Shown: piece by piece, positions 1-8,612 of the stretch
Layout: each line of letters starts with the position of its first letter
How positions within the stretch are numbered: position 1 is the first letter of the stretch
NCBI GenBank assembly: GCA_002900555.1
Contig: MUGD01000011.1
Location: 1-30,493 of the forward strand
Source: Thermoplasmata archaeon M9B2D
Lineage (GTDB): Archaea; Thermoplasmatota; E2; DHVEG-1
Direction of reading: 5' to 3'
Length of the DNA: 30,493 nucleotides
Notes under the pieces: model-generated
What the model was told of the DNA's origin: nothing
Seen by the model: only the letters and a program-made list of their open reading frames with translations
Databases searched by the model: none
Made by a program: the position numbers and the translations under genes

Positions 1-158
1 TGATTAACAAAAGCGGTTGTGTTTACTGTCGTTGTGCTATTGGGGACAAATCCTGAAGAGGCTGCACTGCCTAAAAACAGAGCAGAAACGAGGATTGCCA
101 TCAATAGAGACATTGTCTTCGCTAGCTTAGATTTTCCTAAACTATGTTTTGTTTTCAT
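1..158 (-). CDS. N-terminus of an exported protein, cut by window edge
   Basis: Reading the minus strand from an ATG at 158 gives MKTKHSLGKSKLAKTMSLLM followed by a hydrophobic run ending near LGSAAS, then a Thr/Asn-rich stretch (STTTVNTTAF). This is a classic Sec signal peptide: basic n-region, hydrophobic core and small residues before a likely cleavage site. A GAGGT ribosome site lies about 8 bases before the ATG. Only about 52 residues are visible, so the mature product cannot be named. It lies downstream of two secreted peptidases on the same strand, but 361 bases with a terminator-like T-rich tract separate them, so it is probably its own transcription unit. A secreted or surface protein is all that can be claimed. 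Confidence 0.75.
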   Translation of the reverse strand, partial: MKTKHSLGKSKLAKTMSLLMAILVSALFLGSAASSGFVPNSTTTVNTTAFVN

Positions 159-268
159 AAAATATTACCTCGCCTTACTCTTCTTTAATGCATTTGGTAT
201 TAATAAACATTTCGCATTCAATATATATATTAATATTTAAAATAAAGTGACCAATCTTCAAGTATCAC

Positions 269-341
269 TTCTAAAAAATACGAACAAATGAACATATAAC
301 CTACTCGTTCATGTTATCATTATATAATATCTTTTTTAGAA
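269..341. repeat. Nested inverted repeat (10-bp outer, 6-bp inner arms)
   Basis: TTCTAAAAAA at 269-278 is the exact reverse complement of TTTTTTAGAA at 332-341. Inside the 53-base spacer, ATGAAC (288-293) pairs with GTTCAT (307-312). ATCACTT also occurs as a direct repeat just outside the left arm and overlapping the right one. It may fold as a hairpin in RNA from either strand or be a protein-binding site. The function is unknown. Confidence 0.55.
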
Positions 342-449
342 ATCACTTAAAAACAGTCAAAAGCCCTCATAGATTTCACATTTGTAGCTCGTTCTTGTAG
401 CTCGGTTTCGTTATTATAAATTTCTTAATTGTACAATTATATATTATAT

Positions 450-517
450 ATAAGTAAAATAAAATAAAGAAAAGATAAAAAAAGATAAAAAGAAAATATG
501 AAAAAAAAGGAAAAGGG
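450..517 (-). terminator. T-rich terminator of the C25 peptidase gene
   Basis: Immediately after the stop codon at 520, the minus strand runs through successive T tracts of four to eight bases separated by short interruptions. Archaeal RNA polymerase terminates at such U-rich tracts without needing a hairpin. Confidence 0.55.
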
Positions 518-519
518 GA

Positions 520-2886
520 TTACCGAAGATTCAGGACGAAAGGACCAAGCAGGAACGCAGACACTGTCTTTTCGATCTCATCAGCGATGACACGGATATC
601 TACTGAGCCAAACCCAAACACAAAACCACTTTGTGCTTTTGGATTAAACCCAGGTAAGATCTTCGTAAAAGTCCCTGTGGTCTGCCGCCCCAGCAGAACC
701 AGTCCACCATCAAGAGAAATCGACCAAGAGACATCCGTTGCTTCTCCAGCGCCAACGTTCTTAATCTCAGCGGTGATGCTTCCAAATCCACTGGTAACTG
801 CACCAATCTCGATGCGGGGTACCGCAAGAATGCTTATGATAGACGGCTCTGACCAATCGCTTTCCAATCCTTCGCTGCTGTTATCCTTGGCCTTCACCAT
901 GATACTGTAGTTTCCAACAAAATCCCAGGTATGACCAAAACTAACGGTATCTCCAGATGCATAAGGTCCAAGCCAGTCGCTGACCGAGTCATCCCACGAA
1001 ACCATGTAAAAGACGTCGTCGTTCTGAGCATCAGTGGTACTCGTCGTAAATGTATATTCAATACCAATCTCACCTTCTGATGGCCCAGTTGGTTTCTCAG
1101 GAATCTCAGGCGGCGTATTAACACCTGATGGCGTCCCCCGCCAGATCTTTACCGATGAATCACCAAGGACATTGTACGCCTCAAAGTAGTACTGGGTTAA
1201 CCCACCACCGCTATAATATTGATATAGATAATACAAACCCATGTTGGTCATGCCACCAATCGTCTCAAGATTATCCTCCCACCAGGATTTAAACATCCGT
1301 TTTTCCAAGATATCATCTTCATCCCAGTATGAATAGTCGCTTGCACCCCAGAAGGCAAGACCCCCTTTGTTGGGTGCACGCAGCCAGGTTTCACCAAAAC
1401 ATTCGCTGACCGTAAACTGACACGTAAGACAAGCATGACTGCAAACAAAGGGATACATCCCCTCGTTTATCAAAGCGTTCACATTTGCCTGAGAGAAGGG
1501 TGGTCCATCCGCCCAACTGGTGGTACTTCCATGACCAGAGTAAACCGCAAGACTACGACCATTGTTTAATGCTGCACTGACCTGGGCAGTAGTCGCCCCA
1601 TAGTAACTGTAGAGTTTGTCACATGTGTAATTATGAGGGTTCAGATAGGTATCAACGACATAATTATGAGTCCCCTCAGAAACCAGATGGTTATCCGTCG
1701 AAGCTAAAAACACCGCTTTCTTTATCCAAGACTCATTTGTGAAACCACCTTGCTCATAGAAGACTGTTTTATCCACCATCGCAGTGACCTGCTCAGCGGT
1801 CGCTGCCGGGAACCGACTAACGATAATATCAGCAAAATAGTTCCCCGCATCAATAGTAGCATAATATAAATCGGTACAGGTCCCTGTCTGTGCTCCAGTC
1901 CAAGCAGGGATTTGCGCAGCATCACCGACAAGCAGGACATACGCAGGAGGGACTGGCCAATTTTCATATGCGTCGACGATATACGCTTTGATATTCTCTT
2001 TGGTCGGACCACCAGAGATATCTGATGTCTTTGTCACTGTTACAGAAAAATCAAGAAGGTTCTTCCAATCAGCAAGAGGTTGAATCGCATCATAAAATGC
2101 AGTATCAACGATAATGAGATATCCTTCCTGTTTCGGCCCTAGTATATTTGTGCCTTGAAAATCGCCATAATTAACAAATGATGTTCTAAAAAGGTCTTCG
2201 AAAGAGGATGAGGTATATCTATCAATCTTCTCAACAGTCTTTACAAGATCACTTCCTGGTAGGTTAATGCGAATATCACAGCGAGTTATTATTCTGATTT
2301 GCCCAGTAACTGGGTTGTATTGCACCGGTGAGACTTCCAGAAACGCGATAGTACGACCTCTCAGCTCCCCAAGCACACTGGCATCAGCAATCACTGAAGG
2401 CAGAAACACATCCATTCCATAATACGCATCATCCCTAGAGAATGGAACTGTCGATCCCTCGATCTTGACAAGCGAAGGTTGCACTGGAAGAATAGACGAC
2501 GGAAGCTGCAATGCTTCTAAGGATGTCGTCTCCCATGAAATCGATTCAATAAAAACCTCAGGGGTTGAACCAGAGGGGACCTCCAGAAACCGGGAGATAG
2601 TTGGAATCTGTGCCTCGCCGATGACTGTAGATACGCCTTCCTCAGGCAGCTGAACCGTAGCAAACAACTCTCCATTAAGGATTTGGCTTCCGAAAACAAG
2701 ACTGGGCGGGGTCACAGTGACCGTAATAAATGGAATATCTCCGTTGTGAAATGTGGTTTTAACAATGTCTGAAAAATCAGAATTCGATGGACCGGTTGGT
2801 TGAATCGCAGTAACAGCTGTAGAAAACAGCAGTATCAGCGCAACAGTTGCATGAATATAGATATTTTTCTTACTATTCCACTTCAT
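520..2886 (-). CDS. Secreted C25 (gingipain-like) cysteine peptidase with PKD-like and C-terminal domains
   Basis: 788 residues. Residues 1-28 form a signal peptide, followed by a prodomain typical of C25 enzymes (to about 230), the caspase-fold catalytic domain (about 250-585), a PKD-like beta domain (about 592-690) and a terminal domain (692-788). The catalytic pair is visible: His452 in SGHGS and Cys486 in CSHACLT, followed by CFGE, matching the gingipain arrangement of His and Cys about 33 residues apart. It should cleave extracellular proteins; family members often prefer Arg or Lys at P1, but specificity cannot be read here. The ATG at 2886 has GGGGAT about 7 bases upstream. The last ~195 residues are clearly homologous to the end of the neighbouring M14 peptidase, suggesting a common retention or assembly module. 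A TATA-like element lies near 2946-2955. High confidence for the family. Confidence 0.93.
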   Translation of the reverse strand: MKWNSKKNIYIHATVALILLFSTAVTAIQPTGPSNSDFSDIVKTTFHNGDIPFITVTVTPPSLVFGSQILNGELFATVQLPEEGVSTVIGEAQIPTISRFLEVPSGSTPEVFIESISWETTSLEALQLPSSILPVQPSLVKIEGSTVPFSRDDAYYGMDVFLPSVIADASVLGELRGRTIAFLEVSPVQYNPVTGQIRIITRCDIRINLPGSDLVKTVEKIDRYTSSSFEDLFRTSFVNYGDFQGTNILGPKQEGYLIIVDTAFYDAIQPLADWKNLLDFSVTVTKTSDISGGPTKENIKAYIVDAYENWPVPPAYVLLVGDAAQIPAWTGAQTGTCTDLYYATIDAGNYFADIIVSRFPAATAEQVTAMVDKTVFYEQGGFTNESWIKKAVFLASTDNHLVSEGTHNYVVDTYLNPHNYTCDKLYSYYGATTAQVSAALNNGRSLAVYSGHGSTTSWADGPPFSQANVNALINEGMYPFVCSHACLTCQFTVSECFGETWLRAPNKGGLAFWGASDYSYWDEDDILEKRMFKSWWEDNLETIGGMTNMGLYYLYQYYSGGGLTQYYFEAYNVLGDSSVKIWRGTPSGVNTPPEIPEKPTGPSEGEIGIEYTFTTSTTDAQNDDVFYMVSWDDSVSDWLGPYASGDTVSFGHTWDFVGNYSIMVKAKDNSSEGLESDWSEPSIISILAVPRIEIGAVTSGFGSITAEIKNVGAGEATDVSWSISLDGGLVLLGRQTTGTFTKILPGFNPKAQSGFVFGFGSVDIRVIADEIEKTVSAFLLGPFVLNLR

Positions 2887-2965
2887 TCTTCGTATCCCCT
2901 ATAAATTACTATTATTCCAATAATTAACACTAACAAAATTCATATTTATATAAGTATCGACGCTA

Positions 2966-2998
2966 TGAAAACAAACCAAGGGTTATTTTTCCTTGGTT
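2966..2998 (-). terminator. Hairpin plus T-tract after the M14 peptidase gene
   Basis: AACCAAGG at 2974-2981 and CCTTGGTT at 2991-2998 form a perfect 8-bp stem with a 9-base loop, about 30 bases after the M14 stop codon. On the minus strand the stem is followed by TTTGTTTTC. It separates the two peptidase genes into distinct units. Confidence 0.6.
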
Positions 2999-3027
2999 AT
3001 GAGCAGACAAGGGAACCAGCGGCAGAG

Positions 3028-5391
3028 TTACTGAGGAATAAGAACGAATGGCCCGAGAAGTACCCCTGAAACAGTCTTTTCAGCGGTATCTGCAGTTACT
3101 GTTATCAGTATCTTTCCGATACCAAGGAGAAAACCGGTTCGTATCTGGGGGCTAAACCCCGGTTGTACCTTTGCCAATGTTCCTGTGGTGATTCGTCCGA
3201 ATAGAACAAACCCATCTTCAAGGGTAATTGACCAGTCTACATTCGATGCTTCGATCACACCGGTATTTACCACCTTTGCAGTCACACCAAACCCACCGGT
3301 AACTTCTCCTATCTCTAGATGAACAGAATCATTGATATGAACCGTAAGGGGCGCAGACCATCCACTTTCAAGACCAAAGGCATCCTTTGCCTTTACCTCA
3401 ACATCGTAGGTTCCTGCCATATTCCACCTATGCGATGCCTCGACAGAAACACCCGAATCATACGGACCAATCCATTGGCTTTGTGTGCCATCTCCCCATG
3501 ACCACAGATAGAACACTTGTTCAGATTCAGGATCGGTTGTTGTAGTTGTATACGTATAATCGATGTTTGTTCCACCTAAGATAGGACCAGAAGGTTTAAC
3601 CGGATCGTTTGGAGGTTGGTTTGTGGTCGCAGCAGCAAGGTTCTCCACTGCATCTATATCGACACCAGGGTTAAGATCACTTGGATTGCCATCCCCATCA
3701 TCAACAATCTTCACATACCGAGCTGACTGCACTGAACCATACGCAAGGTCGAATTCCGCTGTTCCCATCCCAGTTCCTAGAAATACCCATGGTCCATCCC
3801 ATTCACTTGACACATACACGGAATAGCCATCGGTTGTTGGGCCGGCTTCATACACCTTAAGATCGTTTTCATCAGGCTTGTCTGTCACCAGGTCGAGCAT
3901 ATCTACAATGATATATCCCGTAACACCAAGCGATGCACAGACTCCATCTGGAGGCCCCAACGACGAGACACCTTCGGTTGGATTGTTCTGATAATCGTTA
4001 GAGGGCGCATAGAATTTGCATGTTGTGATTTGATACGCATAATAATCATTACTTGGGCTAAGCGCAACATTCATTACTGTCGGATCCCCGGAGTCTATTT
4101 GAACAGTAAAAGTTTGTTCCTCAAATCCATTCGCACGAAAGTCAACCGTGTAGGTCCCAGGAAGTAGTATTTTATGATAATCCCCACCAATTGGGTCAGC
4201 GAAACAAGGCCAAAAAGCCTCCTGAACCCAGATTGTCGCTGGTATCGGCTCTCCGTTGTTCGCATTGGTCACCACCCCTGTTAGACCCATATTGGCTGCA
4301 TTGATTATTCCTAACATCGCGTCTCTATTCAGGTTCCATGCCTGCGGAATGTTAGAGGATTGGACCTCAATGGTCCAGTCGATGTCACCGCGACATCCGT
4401 AACTAAAATCATTACAATCACCGAGTGTCTGGTACCAATCGTACCCCTCCGTTACCCAATACCCATTATACGAAGCATATTGATTAGAAAGATAGACGAT
4501 AGCAGCATTGTCAGGAGAACGCTGTGTTTTATAATTCCAGATATAGTTTACGATATCGCCTGAGCAGTGGAAGGAGAGTGAGAGTACAAAGTTATTTTCC
4601 AATGCATTGGTTCTCATCGCTTGAGTCTCTGGCTCAGAATAGGGCGTCGCACTTTGTGGCATGTACCCGTAGTTCCTGTTCAGGTCGACGCCATGAGCAT
4701 TGTAACGACTGCCAGCTTCTCTACCATCAGGGTTCACCATAGGAATGATCCAGATTTCCCGGTTATTCACCAGTTCAGTTATCGCAGGGTCGCTGCTGTA
4801 ATTCTGAACAAGATGATAGGCAAGTAAAAGAGGTAACTCCGCAGACATATATTCATTCCCATGATGAAGACCGCAGATGCGTACTTCTGCTTCGTTTTCT
4901 TCTATGTCAGGGTTGTCTGTTATTTTCAACCCCCAGATGGTTCTACCCTGCACGCTTAGGCCAAGGCTGTGAAGACGCGTTATGGCAGGATAGGTGCTTG
5001 CGATACTCTGCAGTTCAGCAGTCATCTGTGTATAAGTGTGAAAATCACGTTCGAATGTAGGAGAGTACTTCCACCCATGTGCTTCTGCAATGTCATCTGG
5101 GACTTTCTTTGGAGCAAACCCCATGGTTGAAAGCCAGCTATATTCTTCAGATGACACCAGCGCAATGACAAAAACTCGTGATCGATCAATCTTTAGAATG
5201 GTGATTGGTTTCTGAAGTATTTCATCCAGGGTGTTTGGCTTGGTCAAAGGTATTGATACAACAATCGCATCCATAGAATAGTGTGTTATCTCTTGTGCGG
5301 TGAGAAGCCCGCCCAATACCATGGTGAACAGTAAGCTTAAAAAAACATAAAACGCATATCGTTTTCGTACTAATCTACAATTTCTTTTCAT
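3028..5391 (-). CDS. Secreted M14 zinc carboxypeptidase with multidomain tail
   Basis: 787 residues from the ATG at 5391. A GGGGGAT site fits this ATG better than the in-frame TTG at 5400. After a basic, hydrophobic signal peptide (about 1-33) comes a short prodomain, then the peptidase domain (about 105-365). Zinc ligands are His177 and Glu180 in HHGNE and His275 in SFHCS, with NRN for substrate binding and Glu342 (WTIEVQ) as catalytic glutamate, as in carboxypeptidase T/D relatives. It removes C-terminal residues from peptides outside the cell. The tail holds a transthyretin-like carboxypeptidase regulatory domain (about 366-447), a discoidin-like beta domain (about 452-585), a PKD-like domain (about 592-687) and the ~97-residue terminal domain shared with the C25 peptidase downstream. 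An endopeptidase and an exopeptidase side by side imply joint digestion of external protein. Confidence 0.93.
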   Translation of the reverse strand: MKRNCRLVRKRYAFYVFLSLLFTMVLGGLLTAQEITHYSMDAIVVSIPLTKPNTLDEILQKPITILKIDRSRVFVIALVSSEEYSWLSTMGFAPKKVPDDIAEAHGWKYSPTFERDFHTYTQMTAELQSIASTYPAITRLHSLGLSVQGRTIWGLKITDNPDIEENEAEVRICGLHHGNEYMSAELPLLLAYHLVQNYSSDPAITELVNNREIWIIPMVNPDGREAGSRYNAHGVDLNRNYGYMPQSATPYSEPETQAMRTNALENNFVLSLSFHCSGDIVNYIWNYKTQRSPDNAAIVYLSNQYASYNGYWVTEGYDWYQTLGDCNDFSYGCRGDIDWTIEVQSSNIPQAWNLNRDAMLGIINAANMGLTGVVTNANNGEPIPATIWVQEAFWPCFADPIGGDYHKILLPGTYTVDFRANGFEEQTFTVQIDSGDPTVMNVALSPSNDYYAYQITTCKFYAPSNDYQNNPTEGVSSLGPPDGVCASLGVTGYIIVDMLDLVTDKPDENDLKVYEAGPTTDGYSVYVSSEWDGPWVFLGTGMGTAEFDLAYGSVQSARYVKIVDDGDGNPSDLNPGVDIDAVENLAAATTNQPPNDPVKPSGPILGGTNIDYTYTTTTTDPESEQVFYLWSWGDGTQSQWIGPYDSGVSVEASHRWNMAGTYDVEVKAKDAFGLESGWSAPLTVHINDSVHLEIGEVTGGFGVTAKVVNTGVIEASNVDWSITLEDGFVLFGRITTGTLAKVQPGFSPQIRTGFLLGIGKILITVTADTAEKTVSGVLLGPFVLIPQ

Positions 5392-5826
5392 AGAGTTCAA
5401 TTATCCCCCTTTATGTTTTATTTCATCGAATTATTTTGCATATTTTTTGAATCAAGCCAAAAGCGATCTACAAATCCGCTTTCATTTTCATATGGATTGT
5501 TGCCAAGAGTTTCAAGCAACATTCCTATGGACTAATATTATATATGTATATAAGAGGTACTCCCATATATACATATCGTTTTTATCGTTCTATCAATATA
5601 TTGTGTGCAATCAGTGTTCGTAATTATTACTTGTTACCAAAGATGTTTTTCTCAGTCGGTTTATTTCTTAGATGATTGTGTCATACAATGCAATTCTTCT
5701 TATAGAATGAAGGAGTAGGGCAATTATACACGAAAGTAAGGCATTTAAACAACATAGGCATTAGGTAATATAGAGATGGGACCTACTCAGATAGGGTAGT
5801 TTAGAGGAATACGATGGGATGATACG
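5392..5826. other. Divergent intergenic region with AT-rich palindrome
   Basis: About 430 bases separate the divergent M14 gene and the triple-repeat gene. ATATGTATATA (5542-5552) and TATATACATAT (5566-5576) are exact reverse complements around a 13-base spacer; each arm resembles a TATA element, so this may be a two-way promoter or an operator. A TATTTAAA-like motif lies near 5743-5752. A 43-codon open frame starting at 5492 crosses the palindrome and shows no ribosome site, so I do not call it a gene. Confidence 0.5.
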
Positions 5827-7029
5827 GTGGATACTGCTGATGTTACTAAAAAATTTATAACGACAATAATTGAAATAATCGGAAGAAAAACATCGCAAGA
5901 ATATGCAGCTATAACGATACGAAATCTTTTAAAAAAACTAAAACGAGTCTATCCGTTCCTGCAATATATTGAAATCAAAGATGCACGCTCATTGGAACTC
6001 GAAGACACGGTAGCGGTGAACGAGTCAATCAACAGCATTCATCCGAAAAAAGTGGGAAAGGCGTTAACTGAAATAATTCAGATACTGATAAACTCACTAG
6101 GTAAAACTGCAGGATATTTCTTTATCAGAGAGACTCGGGAAAAAATTGGTATCAAATATGATACAATTCTTGAAAAAAAGATGGATATTGATCTAACATT
6201 AATGCAGGCTACGTATCTAGTTGAAAAACAAATACTAACTCTCCATGATATTCAGAATGATGATGTAATGAGACGTTTTCTAAAAACTCTTATCGAGGTG
6301 ATAGAGCGGCAAACATCAAAGACCTTTGCGATACGATTTATTGCTCACCGGGTTGATTTGTTACGGGAATACTATCCTTGTTTCAACTATATTACTATTA
6401 CTGATGTTCGTCATACGCTTGGATCCGAAGACGTAATGGTACAACAGGACATCAACAACATCGATGAACAAGATGTGGGAAAAGCAATCAAAGCGATCCT
6501 GAAAGAAACGGAGCAAACACTTGTTGATCTTGGCCGGAACTCTATCGCTGGGGCACTTAAATTGCAGCTAAGCATAGAATATCTAGCAAAATTACGAGAG
6601 ATGGGCGTGAGTATAACTCCATACAATGTGAGTTACAATGCAGTATTTATAGAAGTAATTAAAACACTTATCGAGGTCATCGGTAAAACTAGAACAGAGA
6701 ATGATGCGATTTTAATGGTAAACGAATTTCTTAGAAATATGGAAAACAAGTACGAATTTCTCAAGCAAGTAAAAGTATCCCAAGCGGCCAATAAAGACGA
6801 ATTATATCATATTATGACTTCCAGCGATATCGACAGAATCAGCGAAGGAGATGCTCGACATGCAATCCAAGATCTCCTTGAGAGTATTATCGAAAGCTTA
6901 GAAAAAGACTTACGCGAAGAGTTCATTCAACAATTCAAGAAATCACTTGATAAAAAATATCTATCAAGAATCGAAGGGCTCGGTGTTAATCTTCATCTTA
7001 TTGAGTTGCATCATGCGCTGTTAGACTAA
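5827..7029 (+). CDS. Protein of three tandem copies of an unrecognised ~120-residue domain
   Basis: 400 residues, soluble, with no signal peptide or membrane segment. Three copies of one domain are visible at about 7-131, 147-264 and 274-397. The consensus features are a helix with TLIEVIGR.TS, then LLK.L...Y.FL..I.I, a D.....V...IN.I....VG.AI..II segment, SLG..AG.FFI.EIR, and a closing L..MGVDL..MQ. Copy 1 has LGKTAGYFFI; copies 2 and 3 have lost most of the glycines there. A single-copy relative is encoded on the opposite strand at 20171-20620. The GTG start at 5827 is weakly supported by GGATGAT upstream. It stands 85 bases before a membrane histidine kinase and a HAMP-PAS protein, so a role in sensing or as an adaptor is plausible but inferred. 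I do not recognise the family. Confidence 0.8.
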   Translation: MDTADVTKKFITTIIEIIGRKTSQEYAAITIRNLLKKLKRVYPFLQYIEIKDARSLELEDTVAVNESINSIHPKKVGKALTEIIQILINSLGKTAGYFFIRETREKIGIKYDTILEKKMDIDLTLMQATYLVEKQILTLHDIQNDDVMRRFLKTLIEVIERQTSKTFAIRFIAHRVDLLREYYPCFNYITITDVRHTLGSEDVMVQQDINNIDEQDVGKAIKAILKETEQTLVDLGRNSIAGALKLQLSIEYLAKLREMGVSITPYNVSYNAVFIEVIKTLIEVIGKTRTENDAILMVNEFLRNMENKYEFLKQVKVSQAANKDELYHIMTSSDIDRISEGDARHAIQDLLESIIESLEKDLREEFIQQFKKSLDKKYLSRIEGLGVNLHLIELHHALLD

Positions 7030-7114
7030 ATAAAATATAATCGCTAGAACACCAAAAATCGTATCAAATATGATATAAAAAAAGCAATACAAACCCATCG
7101 AAAAGAAGTATCTA

Positions 7115-8608
7115 ATGAAAAAAATATTCACTGAATTCAACAACGATATGCCTTGGAAAATAATCAACAAAAGTGGGATAAAGGGTAAAAGACCAATAGA
7201 AGAACCATTTGATCTCAAGGAACTTATATCAAGTCGAATCGACTTAAAACTTACATTGCTATTCCTACTAGTAGGACTGGTTGGGCCTGGATTGGGTATC
7301 GGATATTTCTATTTGATCGCACATACATTTCTTATAGATAGCTCTGAACTTTTCATCGAGCAACATATGCTTTTGAATGCCTCAGCACTTCTTATCATTA
7401 TTCTGATTGCGATTAATACCATGATTATCGGATTTTTCATATCTCGTTCATTTTCCAAACCGATCCGCGAACTTCACAGGGCAGCACAGGAATTAGAGAA
7501 AGGTAATTTTAACGTCAGGACAAACATAAAAACAAATGATGAGCTGGCCCAACTTAGCGATGCATTCAATCGTTGTGCGCTTGCATTAAGTAACATGGAG
7601 GACGAACGTATCAATCTTGATAAATCAAAATCGGAGTTTCTCAGCATCACCTCTCATGAACTGCGAACACCCATCACGCCCCTTAAGGCACAATTGCAGA
7701 TGCTGCAACAGGGGTATTTCGGGAAGATTACGGAACAACAAAAGGAAAGTCTTGAAATGATCCTCCGAAACACAGAGCGGCTCAATAAGATCATCGAGGA
7801 TTTCCTTGAGATATCTCGTATAGAAGCTGCACGATTAAAATTCGTATTCAAACAGACCAATATGTCAGTACTTATCAAAGAGATTGTTGACTTTATGAAC
7901 GGATTTGCTAAGCAAAAAAACATTACCCTATTGATAACATGCAGGACACTTCCAACTATCGAAATAGATCCAGACCGAATCAGCCAAGTTTTACGAAACC
8001 TGATTCATAATGCCATTAAATTCTCCCCGGAGGGCAGCTGTATAGAAATCGATGCACAAGCGAAAAAAGACCATATCCAGTTCAGTGTCAAAGATAGAGG
8101 AGTTGGTTTGACCTCTGACAATCAAATCCGCGTATTTGAACCGTTTTATCAGGTGAATGGCTCGCTATGCAGAAAATTCGGGGGAACAGGGCTTGGGCTG
8201 ACGATTTGTCGGGGCATCATCGAAGCACAAAAAGGAAAAATATGGGTTGAAAGCAAACCTGGTGTCGGCAGTACGTTCTATTTCACCATTCCCTACACCC
8301 CTGTATATAACATCGAACCAATTAAAGTCCTCTTCTCAAAGAAAGGAGATATTGAAAAGAAAATACGTACCGAGCTGATGAACACGTTAGGGCCAATGGG
8401 CGAAATCGAGTTTAACGAATTAAAACAAAAGCATTCCCTGAACAAGGATGACATCTGCGCGTATATTGTTTGGTTGGAAAAACAATGCATCCTTCGAAAC
8501 ACACAAGCTGAAAAATTAAAAACGAATATTGAAAATATTTTTAGTTTAGAAGATCAAAAAGAAGGAAGTGAACACATCTATAAAGAACCAAGAGGAGACG
8601 ATAGGTGA
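7115..8608 (+). CDS. Membrane sensor histidine kinase (2 TM, HAMP, HisKA, HATPase) with C-terminal extension
   Basis: 497 residues. Transmembrane helices at about 46-73 and 86-110 are separated by only about 13 residues, so there is no external sensor domain. A HAMP domain (about 108-160) leads into the dimerisation/phosphoacceptor helix with His181 in SHELRTP. The ATP-binding domain follows: N box with Asn295 and Asn299, G1 DRGVG (327-331), F box FEPFYQ and G2 GGTGLGL (356-362). All residues needed for autophosphorylation are present. Residues about 402-497 form an extra helical domain (GPMGEIEFNELK...YIVWLEKQ) that looks like a winged helix. It is not the repeat domain of the upstream gene. 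No response regulator lies in the window, so the phosphoryl target is unknown. The reading frame runs into the next gene by a few bases or leaves a 4-base gap, depending on that gene's start. Confidence 0.93.
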   Translation: MKKIFTEFNNDMPWKIINKSGIKGKRPIEEPFDLKELISSRIDLKLTLLFLLVGLVGPGLGIGYFYLIAHTFLIDSSELFIEQHMLLNASALLIIILIAINTMIIGFFISRSFSKPIRELHRAAQELEKGNFNVRTNIKTNDELAQLSDAFNRCALALSNMEDERINLDKSKSEFLSITSHELRTPITPLKAQLQMLQQGYFGKITEQQKESLEMILRNTERLNKIIEDFLEISRIEAARLKFVFKQTNMSVLIKEIVDFMNGFAKQKNITLLITCRTLPTIEIDPDRISQVLRNLIHNAIKFSPEGSCIEIDAQAKKDHIQFSVKDRGVGLTSDNQIRVFEPFYQVNGSLCRKFGGTGLGLTICRGIIEAQKGKIWVESKPGVGSTFYFTIPYTPVYNIEPIKVLFSKKGDIEKKIRTELMNTLGPMGEIEFNELKQKHSLNKDDICAYIVWLEKQCILRNTQAEKLKTNIENIFSLEDQKEGSEHIYKEPRGDDR

Positions 8609-8612
8609 AAAA

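Larger units (their letters stand above)
159..519. other. Gene-free region with nested inverted repeat and a T-rich terminator
   Basis: No convincing reading frame lies here. It holds a 10-bp inverted repeat (269-278 with 332-341) enclosing a 6-bp one, a 10-bp direct repeat TTGTAGCTCG at 382-391 and 395-404, and the T-rich tail of the upstream peptidase gene. The promoter of the exported protein at 158 should also be here; an AT-rich stretch near 220-245 is a candidate. Confidence 0.6.

Noticed and set aside
5492..5623. 43-codon plus-strand frame in the divergent gap
   Set aside because: It crosses the AT palindrome, lacks a ribosome site and reads as Tyr/Ile/Phe-rich noise.
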